NCBI RefSeq assembly: GCF_003315795.1
Contig: NZ_QMEY01000035.1
Span: forward strand, 1 to 64,000
Direction of reading: 5' to 3'
DNA: 64,000 bases
Origin: Spongiactinospora rosea
Lineage (GTDB): Bacteria > Actinomycetota > Actinomycetes > Streptosporangiales > Streptosporangiaceae
Positions 33,102 through 41,911 of this stretch are shown here, piece after piece. The position numbers and the translations under genes were made by a program. Within the stretch, counting starts at the first letter, position 1, and every line of letters starts with the position of its first letter. Under the pieces are notes generated by a model. The model searched no databases, was not told the origin of the DNA, and was given only the letters and a program-made list of their open reading frames with translations.

Positions 33102-34847
33102 CTATTCCTCCGCGTCCCAGACGGGCGCCATGTCCCGGGCCACCTTGATGTCGTCGTTGCTGGTGCCCGCGGCCACCATGGGCCAGACCATGGCGTCCTC
33201 GTGCACCACGAAGTCGATCACGACGGGCACGTCGTTGATCTCCATCGCCTTCTTGATGGTGGCGTCGACGTCTTCGGCCCGCTCGCAGCGCAGCCCGACA
33301 CAACCGTACGCCTCAGCGAGCTTCACGAAGTCCGGAATCCGCTTGACGGCCTGCAGGTTCGTGTTGGAGTAGCGCTCGTTGTAGAACAGTGTCTGCCACT
33401 GGCGGACCATGCCGAGGTTGCCGTTGTTGATCACGGCGACCTTGATCGGCACACCCTCCAGGGCGCAGGTGGCCAGTTCCTGATTGGTCATCTGGAAGCA
33501 GCCGTCGCCGTCGACCGCCCACACCGCGGCGTCGGGGCGGCCCATCTTCGCGCCCATCGCGGCCGGGACGGCGAAGCCCATCGTGCCCGCGCCGCCGGAG
33601 TTGATGAACGACCCCGGCTTCTCGTAGCCGATGAACTGCGCGGCCCACATCTGGTGCTGGCCGACGCCCGCGACGTAGTAGGCGTCCGGGCCGACCAGCG
33701 CGCTCAGCCGTTCCATGACGTACTGGGGTGCCAGTTCGCCATCGCCCGGCTCGTCGTAACCGAGGGCGTAGGTGGTCTTGTAGCCGTTGAGCTGGGTCCA
33801 CCAGGTGCCGTAGTCGCCCCGGCGGCCCTCGCGGTGCTCGTTCTCCACGGCGTTGATCAGCTCGGTGATGACCTCGCGGCAGTCGCCCACGATCGGGACG
33901 TCGGCGTGCCGGTTCTTGGAGATCTCCGCCGGGTCGATGTCGGCGTGGACGATCTTGGCGTGCGGCGCGAAGCTGTCCAGCCGGCCGGTCACGCGGTCGT
34001 CGAAGCGGGTGCCCAGGGCCAGGATCAGGTCGCTGCGCTGGAGCGCGCCCACCGCGGCCACGCCGCCGTGCATGCCCGGCATGCCGAGGTGCTGCGGGTG
34101 GCTGTCGGGGAAGGTGCCCCTGGCCATCAGCGTGGTGACGACCGGGATGCCGGTCAGCTCGGCCAGCCGGAACAGCTCGGCCGAGGCCCGCGCCTTGTGG
34201 ACGCCACCGCCGACGTAGAGCACCGGCCGCTTGGCCTCGGCGATCAGCCGGGCGGCCTCACGGATCTGCTTGGAGTGCGGCCGGGTCACCGGCCGGTAGC
34301 CCGGCAGTTGCAGGGTCGGCGGCCAGGAGAAGGTGGTCGTGGCCTGGAGCGCGTCCTTGGAGATGTCCACGAGGACCGGTCCAGGGCGGCCGGTGGAGGC
34401 GATGTGGAACGCCTCGGCGATCGTGCGGGCGATGTCACCGGCCTCGGTGATCAGGAAGTTGTGCTTGGTGATCGGCATGGTGATGCCGGAGATGTCGGCT
34501 TCCTGGAAGGCGTCGGTACCGATCAGCGGGGCGGCCACCTGGCCCGTGATCGCCACGATCGGCACCGAGTCCATGTACGCGTCGGCGATCGGCGTGACGA
34601 GGTTCGTCGCCCCCGGTCCACTGGTCGCCATGCAGACGCCGACCTTGCCGGTCGCCTGGGCGTATCCCTCGGCCGCGTGCCCGGCGCCCTGCTCGTGACG
34701 CACGAGCACATGCCGGACCTTGGTCGAGTCGTAGAGTGGGTCGTAGGCGGGGAGGACCGCGCCGCCGGGGATGCCGAACACCGTGTCGACCCCGACGTGC
34801 TCCAGCGCCCTCACGAGTGCCTGCGCACCTGTCATCCGTTCGGTCAT
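33102..34847 (-). CDS. ilvB: Acetolactate synthase large (catalytic) subunit
   Basis: ThDP- and FAD-dependent acetohydroxyacid synthase committing pyruvate to valine/leucine and 2-oxobutyrate to isoleucine. The ATG at 34847 (MTERMTGAQALVRALEHVGV) has AAGGAA 8 bases upstream; 581 residues. The catalytic Glu is in VLVRHEQGAGHAAEGYAQ, followed by GPGATNLVTPIADAYMDSVP, the FAD-region ALGTRFDDRVTG and ThDP motif GDGCFQMTNQEL...NNGN. It heads ilvB-ilvN-ilvC and lies behind a leader-peptide attenuator. Confidence 0.97.
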   Translation of the reverse strand: MTERMTGAQALVRALEHVGVDTVFGIPGGAVLPAYDPLYDSTKVRHVLVRHEQGAGHAAEGYAQATGKVGVCMATSGPGATNLVTPIADAYMDSVPIVAITGQVAAPLIGTDAFQEADISGITMPITKHNFLITEAGDIARTIAEAFHIASTGRPGPVLVDISKDALQATTTFSWPPTLQLPGYRPVTRPHSKQIREAARLIAEAKRPVLYVGGGVHKARASAELFRLAELTGIPVVTTLMARGTFPDSHPQHLGMPGMHGGVAAVGALQRSDLILALGTRFDDRVTGRLDSFAPHAKIVHADIDPAEISKNRHADVPIVGDCREVITELINAVENEHREGRRGDYGTWWTQLNGYKTTYALGYDEPGDGELAPQYVMERLSALVGPDAYYVAGVGQHQMWAAQFIGYEKPGSFINSGGAGTMGFAVPAAMGAKMGRPDAAVWAVDGDGCFQMTNQELATCALEGVPIKVAVINNGNLGMVRQWQTLFYNERYSNTNLQAVKRIPDFVKLAEAYGCVGLRCERAEDVDATIKKAMEINDVPVVIDFVVHEDAMVWPMVAAGTSNDDIKVARDMAPVWDAEE

Positions 34848-34895
34848 CGGCTCGTTCCTTGCGTGGCTGAGCGGGCATGAGCTGTCTCGTCGCAT

Positions 34896-34935
34896 AAAAA
34901 ACGCCCCGCCCGCCGAAGTCGGCGGCGCTGGGGCG
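34896..34935 (-). terminator. Intrinsic terminator of the ilvB attenuator
   Basis: On the minus strand CGCCCC (34935-34930) pairs with GGGGCG, and CCGCCG with CGGCGG around an ACTT loop, ending in TTTTTT (34901-34896). It lies about 50 bases before the ilvB start codon. Confidence 0.88.
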
Positions 34936-34974
34936 GCGCGCAGGTCGAAGTGCTTCGCTAGTGGCCTGCGCGCC
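34935..34974 (-). promoter_or_regulatory. ilvB leader hairpin spanning the leader stop codon
   Basis: GGCGCGCAGG (34974-34965) pairs perfectly with CCTGCGCGCC (34944-34935). The leader stop TAG lies in the loop, and the 3' arm touches the terminator stem. A competing pair is CGCTGG (34978-34973, Arg-Trp codons) with CCAGCG (34931-34926) inside the terminator 5' arm. Confidence 0.75.
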
Positions 34975-35008
34975 AGCGAAGTACTACGAGAATGTCCCTG
35001 CGGAGCAT
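34958..35008 (-). CDS. ilvL: ilvB leader peptide (attenuator ORF)
   Basis: A 16-residue peptide MLRRDILVVLRWRAGH with five consecutive control codons Ile-Leu-Val-Val-Leu. It begins about 8 bases after a TATGGT -10 element, so it is probably leaderless. It is followed by a stop-codon-spanning hairpin and a T-run terminator before ilvB. This is the standard signature of translation-coupled attenuation of ilvBNC, as known in other actinobacteria such as Corynebacterium. An in-frame ATG at 35020 would add four residues but overlaps the -10. Confidence 0.85.
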   Translation of the reverse strand: MLRRDILVVLRWRAGH

Positions 35009-35015
35009 GGCATCT

Positions 35016-35046
35016 ACCATAGCCGCTCCAGCGGCCAGAATGTCAA
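35016..35046 (-). promoter_or_regulatory. ilvBNC promoter
   Basis: On the minus strand a perfect -35 TTGACA (35046-35041), a 19-base spacer and -10 TATGGT (35021-35016) precede the leader ATG at 35008 by 7 bases. The spacer is longer than usual, but the -35 is consensus. Confidence 0.75.
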
Positions 35047-35085
35047 CTTACTGGGACGGTTGTCTCAAGATTCGGGATCGGTGTT

Positions 35086-37761
35086 TCAGGCGGTGCTCTG
35101 CAGGCTGGTGCGCATCAGGGTGTCCACGCCCCTGGCGGCCATCGGCCGGGCGACCAGATAGCCCTGCCCGCGGGTGCAGCCCATCTCGCGCAGCAGCTCC
35201 AGTTGTTCGGGCCGTTCGATGCCCTCGGCGACCACGATCAGGCCGAGGTCGTGGCCGAGCCGCACGATCGTGCGGGTCAGCAGGCTCAGCGTCTCGTCCC
35301 GGCCGAGCCCGGACACGAACGACGGGTCGATCTTGATCATGTCCACCGGGAGCTGACGCAGGAACGCCAGCGAGGCATAGCCGGTGCCGAAGTCGTCGAT
35401 GGCCAGCCGCACACCGAGATTGCGCAGCTCCGACAGCCGGGTGATGGTCTCCTCGGCGTCCTCGACCAGCATCTCCTCGATGACCTCAAGGGTCAGCGCG
35501 CTCGGCGGCAGCCCGCTCTCCGCCAGTACCTCGGCGACCGTCTCCACGAAGCGCGGCGCGGTGATCTGGCGCGCGGAGAGGTTCAGGGACAGGCCGATGT
35601 CCCAGGACGACGCCCGCCAGGCGGCGACCTCGCGGCACGACTCGCGCAGTATCCACTCGCTGAGCGGCACGATCAGCCCGGTGTCCTCGGCCGGGCCCAG
35701 AAACTCGTGCGGCGGCACGAACGCGCTCCCCCGCCACCAGCGGACCAGCGCCTCCACCGCGGTCACCCGGGAGGTCGCGAGGTCCACGATCGGCTGGAAC
35801 TCCACCGCGAACTGCCGGTCCAGCAGCGCCCGTTGCAGGTCGGCGGCCAGTTCCAGGCGGCGGACCACGTCGGCGTGCATGTGCGCGGCGAACACCTCGA
35901 CCCGGCGTCCGCCCTGCTCCTTGGACCTCGCCATGGCCACGTCGGCGTTGCGGATCAGGTCGCCGGCCGGTACGCCGTCCTCGGCGAAGGCCACCCCCAC
36001 GCTCGCGGTCAGCGCGATGTCGCGGTCGGCCACCCGGAACGGCTCCTGCGACACCGCCCGCACCAGCCGCTCGGCGAGGTCCACCACGGCCTTGGCCTCG
36101 ATCGGCGACTCGACGAGCACCGCGAACTCATCGCCGCCCCAGCGGGCCAGCGTGTCGTCGGAGCGCACGGCCGAGCGCAGCCTCCGCGCGGCCTGCGCGA
36201 GCAGGTAGTCGCCGCTGGCGTGCCCCACCGAGTCGTTGACCGCGGTGAAGCCGTCGAGGTCCAGGAAGATCACCGAGCAGCCGGCCGCCCGCCCGGCCAG
36301 CACCTCGCGGGTGCGCTCCTCGAAGTAGGCGCGGTTGGGCAGGCCGGTCACGCCGTCGTGGAAGGTCAGGTGGGCGACCTGGTTGCGCAGCGCCTCCTGG
36401 TCGGTGATGTCGCGGGCGCTGATCAGCAGCAGGTCCTCGCCTCGCAGGTGGCGGGTGGCGACGGCCTCGGTCGGCCGCCAGGTGCCGTCGGCCGCGCGGA
36501 CCCGGCAGGCGATCACGCAGGCGGTGCCGTGCTCGGGGGCGTCGTCGTCGAGGTCCATGTCGTGCAGCGCGGTACGCAGGCCGGGAACGTCCTCCGGGTG
36601 GATGTAGTCGAAGATCGAGCCGCCGACCAGGTCGCCGGGACGGTAGCCGTACACGCTCTCGACCTCGTCGCAGACCTCGTGCAGCACGCCCTCGTGGTCG
36701 CACAGCAGCACGATGTCACCGGTGCTCGCGGCAAGCTCGCGCAACTGGCGGTCGCCCAGCGCGACCAGGCGGCGCAGCCGCGCGCTCTCGGCCAGCAGCA
36801 CGAACAGCCGGACCAGCATGACCAGCACCACCGAGGCGATGACCGCGGAGATCATCGGCACCGGGGCGGTCGCCCCGCCGCGGATCACGTCGGACAGCAC
36901 GAAGCCGGTGGCCAGCGCGACCAGCGCCAGCGGGGCCCCGGCGATCAGCCCGGCCACCACCGGGCCGGTGGTCGCGCGTACGCCGTCGTCACCGTCGTCG
37001 GCCCGCTCCTCGCCGGGCAGCGGCCCGCGGCGGCACCACGGCGCGGCGGCCAGCATCAGGAACCCCACGGGGGCGAGCCACTGCGCCCAGGCCACGCCGT
37101 CCTCCCCGGCCAGCCGGGCCACGGCGGTGGCCAGCTCGCCCGTGGTGATCGCGGCGAGCGCGGCCAGCCCCGCCAGCCCGACCGCCCAGCCCGGCGCGCG
37201 GGCCGCGATCACCGCGGGCCCCACCGCGCAGGTGGTCAGCAGGCACAGGATCGGCGACATCAGCGGTACGACGAACGCCGACGAGTCGCCGATCTCCTGG
37301 TAGACCGGGCCGAGCACGGCCACCCAGGTGATCACGAAGAGGGACGCGGCGCACAGGTAGGCGTCGGTCACGTACCGGACCAGCGCCTGCCCCTGCGGGC
37401 GCGACGCCGCGGTCAGCCACGCGCCGCCCGCGAGCAGCACCGTGCCCACGAGCACGGGTAAATCGACGAAGCCCATCGCGAAGGCGACGTCCTGGGCGAC
37501 CGGCCGCAGGCCGATGCCGAGCAGCCAGGCCAGCCCGCCCCCGGCGAGCCAGCGCCAGGCCAGCGTCGTACGGCGGCGGCCCGGGGTGATCCGCCCGCCC
37601 GCCACGACCAGCGACACCACGGCGAACATCGCGGCGAGCACGCCCGCCGCCGCGCCGACGACCACCGCGGACGCGCCAGCGATCAGCGCGGCCGCGAGCC
37701 CCGCCGCACTCACCGCCGCGGCGGCGGTGAGCGGCACCCGTGGATCTCGCCAGCGGATCAA
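35086..37761 (-). CDS. Membrane GGDEF-EAL protein with PAS domain
   Basis: An 891-residue cyclic-di-GMP enzyme from a TTG start (37761). About nine or ten hydrophobic helices fill residues 1-330. A PAS domain follows (LRELAASTGDIVLLCDHEGV, YGYRPGDLVGGSIFDYIHPE), then GGDEF (LTFHDGVTGLPNRAYFEERT, intact RWGGDEFAVL) and EAL (EFQPIVDLATSRVTAVEALV with EAL; LNLSARQ; DDFGTGYASL; VAEGIERPEQ). Both active sites look intact, so it may make and break c-di-GMP. It starts divergently 64 bases from nothing recognisable and ends 78 bases before the ilvB leader ORF. Confidence 0.92.
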   Translation of the reverse strand: MIRWRDPRVPLTAAAAVSAAGLAAALIAGASAVVVGAAAGVLAAMFAVVSLVVAGGRITPGRRRTTLAWRWLAGGGLAWLLGIGLRPVAQDVAFAMGFVDLPVLVGTVLLAGGAWLTAASRPQGQALVRYVTDAYLCAASLFVITWVAVLGPVYQEIGDSSAFVVPLMSPILCLLTTCAVGPAVIAARAPGWAVGLAGLAALAAITTGELATAVARLAGEDGVAWAQWLAPVGFLMLAAAPWCRRGPLPGEERADDGDDGVRATTGPVVAGLIAGAPLALVALATGFVLSDVIRGGATAPVPMISAVIASVVLVMLVRLFVLLAESARLRRLVALGDRQLRELAASTGDIVLLCDHEGVLHEVCDEVESVYGYRPGDLVGGSIFDYIHPEDVPGLRTALHDMDLDDDAPEHGTACVIACRVRAADGTWRPTEAVATRHLRGEDLLLISARDITDQEALRNQVAHLTFHDGVTGLPNRAYFEERTREVLAGRAAGCSVIFLDLDGFTAVNDSVGHASGDYLLAQAARRLRSAVRSDDTLARWGGDEFAVLVESPIEAKAVVDLAERLVRAVSQEPFRVADRDIALTASVGVAFAEDGVPAGDLIRNADVAMARSKEQGGRRVEVFAAHMHADVVRRLELAADLQRALLDRQFAVEFQPIVDLATSRVTAVEALVRWWRGSAFVPPHEFLGPAEDTGLIVPLSEWILRESCREVAAWRASSWDIGLSLNLSARQITAPRFVETVAEVLAESGLPPSALTLEVIEEMLVEDAEETITRLSELRNLGVRLAIDDFGTGYASLAFLRQLPVDMIKIDPSFVSGLGRDETLSLLTRTIVRLGHDLGLIVVAEGIERPEQLELLREMGCTRGQGYLVARPMAARGVDTLMRTSLQSTA

Positions 37762-38176
37762 AGTCTTCTGCCCATCCGGTGTCTATGGAGTGTGGTCGGC
37801 CGTGCCGGGCCGGCTCTTGCCGGCTCGCCCGGCCGGTCGCGGTGTGTTCGCCGTCGGACACGCCACGACAACTCATCGACAGTCTGTGCGCTTCCGCCGA
37901 CGCGGGGTACGGCAACGGTTCAGTTGTCACCGATCTGATAACCAGCCTGGCCCGGTCGCCACCGATCCGATGACGGGCCCGGCCCGGCGGCCGGTGCGCG
38001 CCGGGGTGCCCGGCGTCGCCCGGCCGGCGCCGCTTCGGACACCGATGAGGCTTCACAGCGGCGCTTACTGGCTTTCAAGGCCAAGGTACGCACCGCAGGT
38101 CACAAGGCAGCCACGGTCAGGATTCCATTGTCCGGCGACCGTGCCCACGCGCCGGGCCGCGGCGTGTCCCGATGCT
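37762..38176. other. 415-base gap, nothing recognised
   Basis: The gap lies between the GGDEF-EAL start and the hydroxyacid dehydrogenase stop. It is GC-rich with short dyads but holds no convincing gene, RNA or repeat. Confidence 0.5.
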
Positions 38177-39112
38177 TCAGTAGGTGCCCGTGATGACGTT
38201 GACCAGCGGTTCTCCGGCCAGGTGACGGGCGACCTGAGCGCGTATGAGTTTCCTCACCCGGCGCCCGGAGGCGGGCGTGCTGCCCGCGACGTGCGGGGTG
38301 ATGAACACGCCGGGCGCGCTCCACAGCGGATGCCCGCGCGGCAGCGGCTCCGGTTCGGTCACGTCGAGGGCGGCCAGCAGACGGCCCGATTCCAGCTCGG
38401 CCAGCAGGGCGGCGGTGTCCACGACGGTACCCCTGGCCGCGTTGACCAGAAGCGCGCCGTCGCGCATCCGGGCCAGGAAGGCGGCGTCCACCATTCCGGC
38501 GGTGGCCGGGGTGGCGGGCATGAGCAGGACGACGACGTCGGCGCGGGGCAGCAGGTCGGGGAGTTCGTCCTCGCCGTGGACGAGCACGGGCTCACCCTCG
38601 GGGCCCTCGACCTCGCGGCGGGCGCGGGCCACGCGTACGACGTCCACCTCGAAACCGGCCAGCCGCCGCTCCAGGGCGGCCCCGATCGACCCGTAGCCGA
38701 CGATCAGCACGGTCGAGTCGGCCAGCACGCCGGTGTGGTGGTAGGTCCACTCGCCGGACCGCTGCGCCAGCGCGAACCCGGGGAACTCCCGCAACACCGC
38801 CAGCATCGCGCCGACCGCCCACTCCGCCGTACCGGCGTCGTGCACCCCGCGGGCGTTGCAGAGCACCACGCCCTCGGGCAGGTGCGGCAGGTACGGTTCG
38901 ACCCCGGCCGTCACGGTCTGGACGAGGCGCAACTTGGGCATGGCGGCGAAGGTGCCCGGGACGTCGTTCAACGGCAGCAGCGGGGGGACGAGCACTTCCA
39001 CGTCTTCCGCTCCGGGGGGAAGCGGCGTGCGGCCGTCGTAGACCGCGCACCGCACCCCTGGGAGATCCGCCAAAGCCGCGGCGATGTCCCCCGATGGCAC
39101 CCAGATCATCAT
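38177..39112 (-). CDS. D-isomer-specific 2-hydroxyacid dehydrogenase
   Basis: A 311-residue NAD(P)-dependent dehydrogenase. The Rossmann core has TVLIVGYGSIGAALERRLAG, the catalytic Arg is in LVNAARGTVVDTAALL, the Glu in ALDVTEPEPLPRGHPLW and the His in FITPHVAGSTP. It lacks an ACT domain, unlike SerA; glyoxylate/hydroxypyruvate reductase or phenyllactate-type activity is possible. The ATG at 39112 has no SD but TATGGT sits 7 bases upstream, suggesting a leaderless mRNA. Confidence 0.88.
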   Translation of the reverse strand: MMIWVPSGDIAAALADLPGVRCAVYDGRTPLPPGAEDVEVLVPPLLPLNDVPGTFAAMPKLRLVQTVTAGVEPYLPHLPEGVVLCNARGVHDAGTAEWAVGAMLAVLREFPGFALAQRSGEWTYHHTGVLADSTVLIVGYGSIGAALERRLAGFEVDVVRVARARREVEGPEGEPVLVHGEDELPDLLPRADVVVLLMPATPATAGMVDAAFLARMRDGALLVNAARGTVVDTAALLAELESGRLLAALDVTEPEPLPRGHPLWSAPGVFITPHVAGSTPASGRRVRKLIRAQVARHLAGEPLVNVITGTY

Positions 39113-39125
39113 GAGGCACACCATA
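39113..39125 (-). promoter_or_regulatory. Putative -10 for leaderless hydroxyacid dehydrogenase gene
   Basis: TATGGT (39125-39120, minus strand) followed by 7 bases and ATG. It is the same hexamer as at leuB and the ilvB leader. Confidence 0.45.
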
Positions 39126-39190
39126 GCCGGGCGGCGCGGCGGTGGCGCCGGAAAACCTGAGCATCTTTCGGGTGCCGCGACCCGCGCGGG

Positions 39191-39763
39191 TCAGTGCGGG
39201 CGGGCGGCCAGTGAGCGAAGGGTGCGTTCGATGCGGTCCAGGCGGGCGGTGAGTTCGGCGAGGTCACCGACGGACGCGCTCTTCTCCTCCGGACGCAGCC
39301 GGACGACGACCGTGCCGCCCGGCTCCAGCGTCACCTTGGCGGTGTCCGCCACGCCGGTGCCGCCCTGCCGCCTGATCGCCATCTCAAGGTCGGCGAGCCG
39401 CAACCCCAGCCGCCTGATGGTCGCGATGTCGTAGCGGCCGTCCTCGGCCAGGACCGTGTCCCTGCCTTCGAGCAGCCGCCCGGCCCCCGACCACCTGGCC
39501 GCGGCCCGCGCCAGCGCGGTGTTGACGCCGAGCAGCACCACGGCGCCGAAGATCGCGCCGGTGACGGAGTCGTCGTCGCCGATGATCGCGTTCTGCACCA
39601 CGTTGGACAGCAGCAGCATCACGACCAGGTCGAGGGTGTTGAGCTGGGCCAGGTCCCGCCTGCCGATGACGCGCAGCAGGACGACGACGCAGAGGTAGAC
39701 CGCGACCGTGCGGATCGCCTTCTCGGCCAGCGGGATGCCGCTGACGAGTATGTCGTGCCACAT
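39191..39763 (-). CDS. DUF421 (YetF-type) membrane protein
   Basis: A 190-residue protein with three N-terminal helices (EKAIRTVAVYLCVVVLLRVI, LVVMLLLSNVVQNAII, IFGAVVLLGVNTALARAAA) around the conserved GRRDLAQLNTLDLVVM motif of DUF421/YetF proteins. A cytoplasmic domain follows (DTVLAEDGRYDIATIRRLGL, DLEMAIRRQGG) and a short C-terminal coiled coil (ELTARLDRIERTLRSL). Function unknown; Bacillus homologues are sporulation or envelope proteins. Confidence 0.88.
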   Translation of the reverse strand: MWHDILVSGIPLAEKAIRTVAVYLCVVVLLRVIGRRDLAQLNTLDLVVMLLLSNVVQNAIIGDDDSVTGAIFGAVVLLGVNTALARAAARWSGAGRLLEGRDTVLAEDGRYDIATIRRLGLRLADLEMAIRRQGGTGVADTAKVTLEPGGTVVVRLRPEEKSASVGDLAELTARLDRIERTLRSLAARPH

Positions 39764-39824
39764 GGCCGGCCTCCTCCCGGGCCTGGACCTGGCCCCTTAC
39801 CGTGTGCCTACCCGGCGCGAGCGG

Positions 39825-40592
39825 TCAGCTCAGCCGGGCGGCGGCGTAGGCCGCCATGGCGTCGCGCATGTAGTCGGCGAGCCCGGTGGCGACGCGCTCG
39901 TACTCGGCGCGGAACCGCTCGTCCTCCGCCTGCATCGCGCCGAAGCGGGCGTACTCCTCGGCGCTCGGCGTCCAGAACCTGGACATCTGCGCATAGTGGG
40001 CGTCCAGTTCGGTGAGCACCGCCGGATCGTCCACCGGCGTGCCCGCCTCCATCAGCCCGGCCATCCGGACCAGCGCGGCGGTGGCCTCGCGCTGCATCCG
40101 CTCAAGCTCCTCCGGCGAGGACGACTCGATCAGCCGCTGCTGCCCGGCGTTCTCCCAGTGCTCGCCGTACCGCCGGGCGGCCTCGTCACGGTAGCTCTCC
40201 GCGTCGAATCCGGCGAACAGGTTCTCCGGGTCGTTGATCTTCCGCATGCTCCCCATCTCCTGGTTGTGTCGGAGTTCGGCAATGGTGCGGGTGACGCTCG
40301 CGATCACCGTGTCGAGCCGGTCGCGTTCGGTGATCAGCCGTTCGTGGTGCTCGCGCAGTGCCACCACGGGGTCGGTGTGCCGGTCCACGATCGCCCGGAT
40401 CTCGGGGAGCCCGAGGCCGAGCGAGCGCAGCACGAGGATCTGCTGCAGGCGCAGCAGTTCGTCCTCGTCGTAGAAGCGGTAGCCATTGGTCCCGATACTG
40501 GCGGGAATCAGAAGCCCGATTTCGTGGTAATGGCGTAGAGTACGCGCCGTCACCCCGGACATCCGCGCCACTTCGGCGATCGACCAAGCCAT
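39825..40592 (-). CDS. MerR-family regulator with TipAS-type ligand domain
   Basis: A 255-residue regulator. The N-terminal MerR HTH is SIAEVARMSGVTARTLRHYH, EIGLLIPASIGTNGYRFYDE, followed by the dimerisation coiled coil at about 75-115. The C-terminal half (DAESYRDEAARRYGEHW, QREATAALVRMAGLMEAGTP, HYAQMSRFWTPSAEEYARFG, DYMRDAMAAYA) is a TipAS domain, the thiostrepton-binding fold of TipAL. It probably senses a peptide or macrocyclic antibiotic and activates multidrug genes. Confidence 0.9.
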   Translation of the reverse strand: MAWSIAEVARMSGVTARTLRHYHEIGLLIPASIGTNGYRFYDEDELLRLQQILVLRSLGLGLPEIRAIVDRHTDPVVALREHHERLITERDRLDTVIASVTRTIAELRHNQEMGSMRKINDPENLFAGFDAESYRDEAARRYGEHWENAGQQRLIESSSPEELERMQREATAALVRMAGLMEAGTPVDDPAVLTELDAHYAQMSRFWTPSAEEYARFGAMQAEDERFRAEYERVATGLADYMRDAMAAYAAARLS

Positions 40593-40777
40593 TTCACAGC
40601 CCCGCTTTTCCGGTCCGTTTTTCCGATCCGCTTGGTTTCGACCGTAGCCGTTGCCGTAACGGAAGGGTCAACACCGGCTTTCGGCCAGGTCCGCCCGCGG
40701 CTGTTTACGCCGCCGTGCGGCGCCGGGTGGCAACCTGGACCGAGGTGGGAAGAGGCGAGTTGATGAGGAGGTGCCCG

Positions 40778-41899
40778 ATGAGGATCGGCATACCGGCGGC
40801 GGTGGCCGTCACGGCGGCGGCGCTGCTCGGGGCGTGTTCGGCCGCGCCGGGGACGCAGGTCGGAGCCGGGCGTACGCCGCCGCCGGCCCCCACGGCGAGC
40901 CCCGCGACCAGCACCCCGGGCGGCGATTCGCGGGTGCCGGAGGCGCGGGCCCTGGTCAAGGGGCTGGCGGCGCCGTGGGCCATCGCCTTCCTGCCGGACG
41001 GCGACGCGCTGGTGACCGAGCGGGACTCGGCGCGCCTGCTCCGGGTCACCCCCCAGGGGAACGTCACGCCGCTCGGCACGATCGAGGGCGTCTCCCCCGC
41101 GGGCGAGGGCGGCCTGATGGGCGTCGCGGTTTCGCCGGACCACGCCACTGACAATTACATCTTTCTCTACTTCACCGCCGATGACGACAACCGGATCGTG
41201 CGTTACCGGCTCACCGGCGATAAGCTTTCCGACGCCCAGGTGATTCTCTCCGGCATTCCCAAGGGCGCCATTCACAATGGCGGCCGGCTGGCCTTCGGGC
41301 CGGACCGGCGGCTGTACGCCACCACCGGGGAGGTCGGCGACCGGCCGCTCGCCCAGGACCGCGGCTCCCTGGCCGGGAAGATCCTGCGGATGACCGTGGA
41401 CGGCAAGCCCGCGCCGGGCAACCCGTTCGACGGCTCCCTGGTGTGGAGCTACGGCCACCGCAACGTGCAGGGCCTGGCCTGGGACCCGTCCGGGCGGCTG
41501 TTCGCGACGGAGTTCGGGGCCGACACCTTCGACGAGGTCAACCTCATCCGCGAGGGACAGAACTACGGCTGGCCCGAGGTCGAGGGCGTGGGCGGCGGCG
41601 GGCGGTTCGTCGATCCGGTCCTGACCTGGTCCACCGGCGAGGCCTCACCGTCCGGGCTGGCGTACGCGGGCGGCTCGCTGTGGGCGGGCGCGCTGCGCGG
41701 GGCGCGGCTGTGGCGGGTGCCGGTGTCCGGCGACGGCACCGTGGGCACGCCGGTGGCCCACTTCCACGAAAAGTACGGGCGGCTGCGCGCGGTCGCCGCC
41801 GCCCCGGACGGCTCACTGTGGGTGGCCACCAGCAACAAGGACGGCCGCGGCTCCCCGGCCGCCGACGACGACCGGATCCTCGTCATCCCCGCAGGCTGA
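40778..41899 (+). CDS. PQQ-dependent sugar dehydrogenase-like lipoprotein (glucose/sorbosone type)
   Basis: A 373-residue lipoprotein with a perfect GAGGAGG 5 bases before the ATG and lipobox LLGAC (C20). The six-bladed propeller shows LAAPWAIAFLPDGDALVTER, EGGLMGVAVSPD, HNGGRLAFGPDRRLYATTGE, GKILRM, SYGHRNVQGLAWDPSGRLFA and GQNYGWPEVEG, the standard blades and His of this family. The enzyme would oxidise sugars in the cell wall zone; some homologues lack activity. From memory it matches the position of LppZ (Rv3006) in mycobacteria. Confidence 0.9.
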   Translation: MRIGIPAAVAVTAAALLGACSAAPGTQVGAGRTPPPAPTASPATSTPGGDSRVPEARALVKGLAAPWAIAFLPDGDALVTERDSARLLRVTPQGNVTPLGTIEGVSPAGEGGLMGVAVSPDHATDNYIFLYFTADDDNRIVRYRLTGDKLSDAQVILSGIPKGAIHNGGRLAFGPDRRLYATTGEVGDRPLAQDRGSLAGKILRMTVDGKPAPGNPFDGSLVWSYGHRNVQGLAWDPSGRLFATEFGADTFDEVNLIREGQNYGWPEVEGVGGGGRFVDPVLTWSTGEASPSGLAYAGGSLWAGALRGARLWRVPVSGDGTVGTPVAHFHEKYGRLRAVAAAPDGSLWVATSNKDGRGSPAADDDRILVIPAG

Positions 41900-41911
41900 C
41901 CCGGGGCCGGG

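Noticed and set aside
35008..35020. ATG at 35020 as the start of the ilvB leader peptide
   Set aside because: It lies inside the -10 hexamer TATGGT, so it would be outside the transcript if that promoter is used. The in-frame ATG at 35008 fits better.
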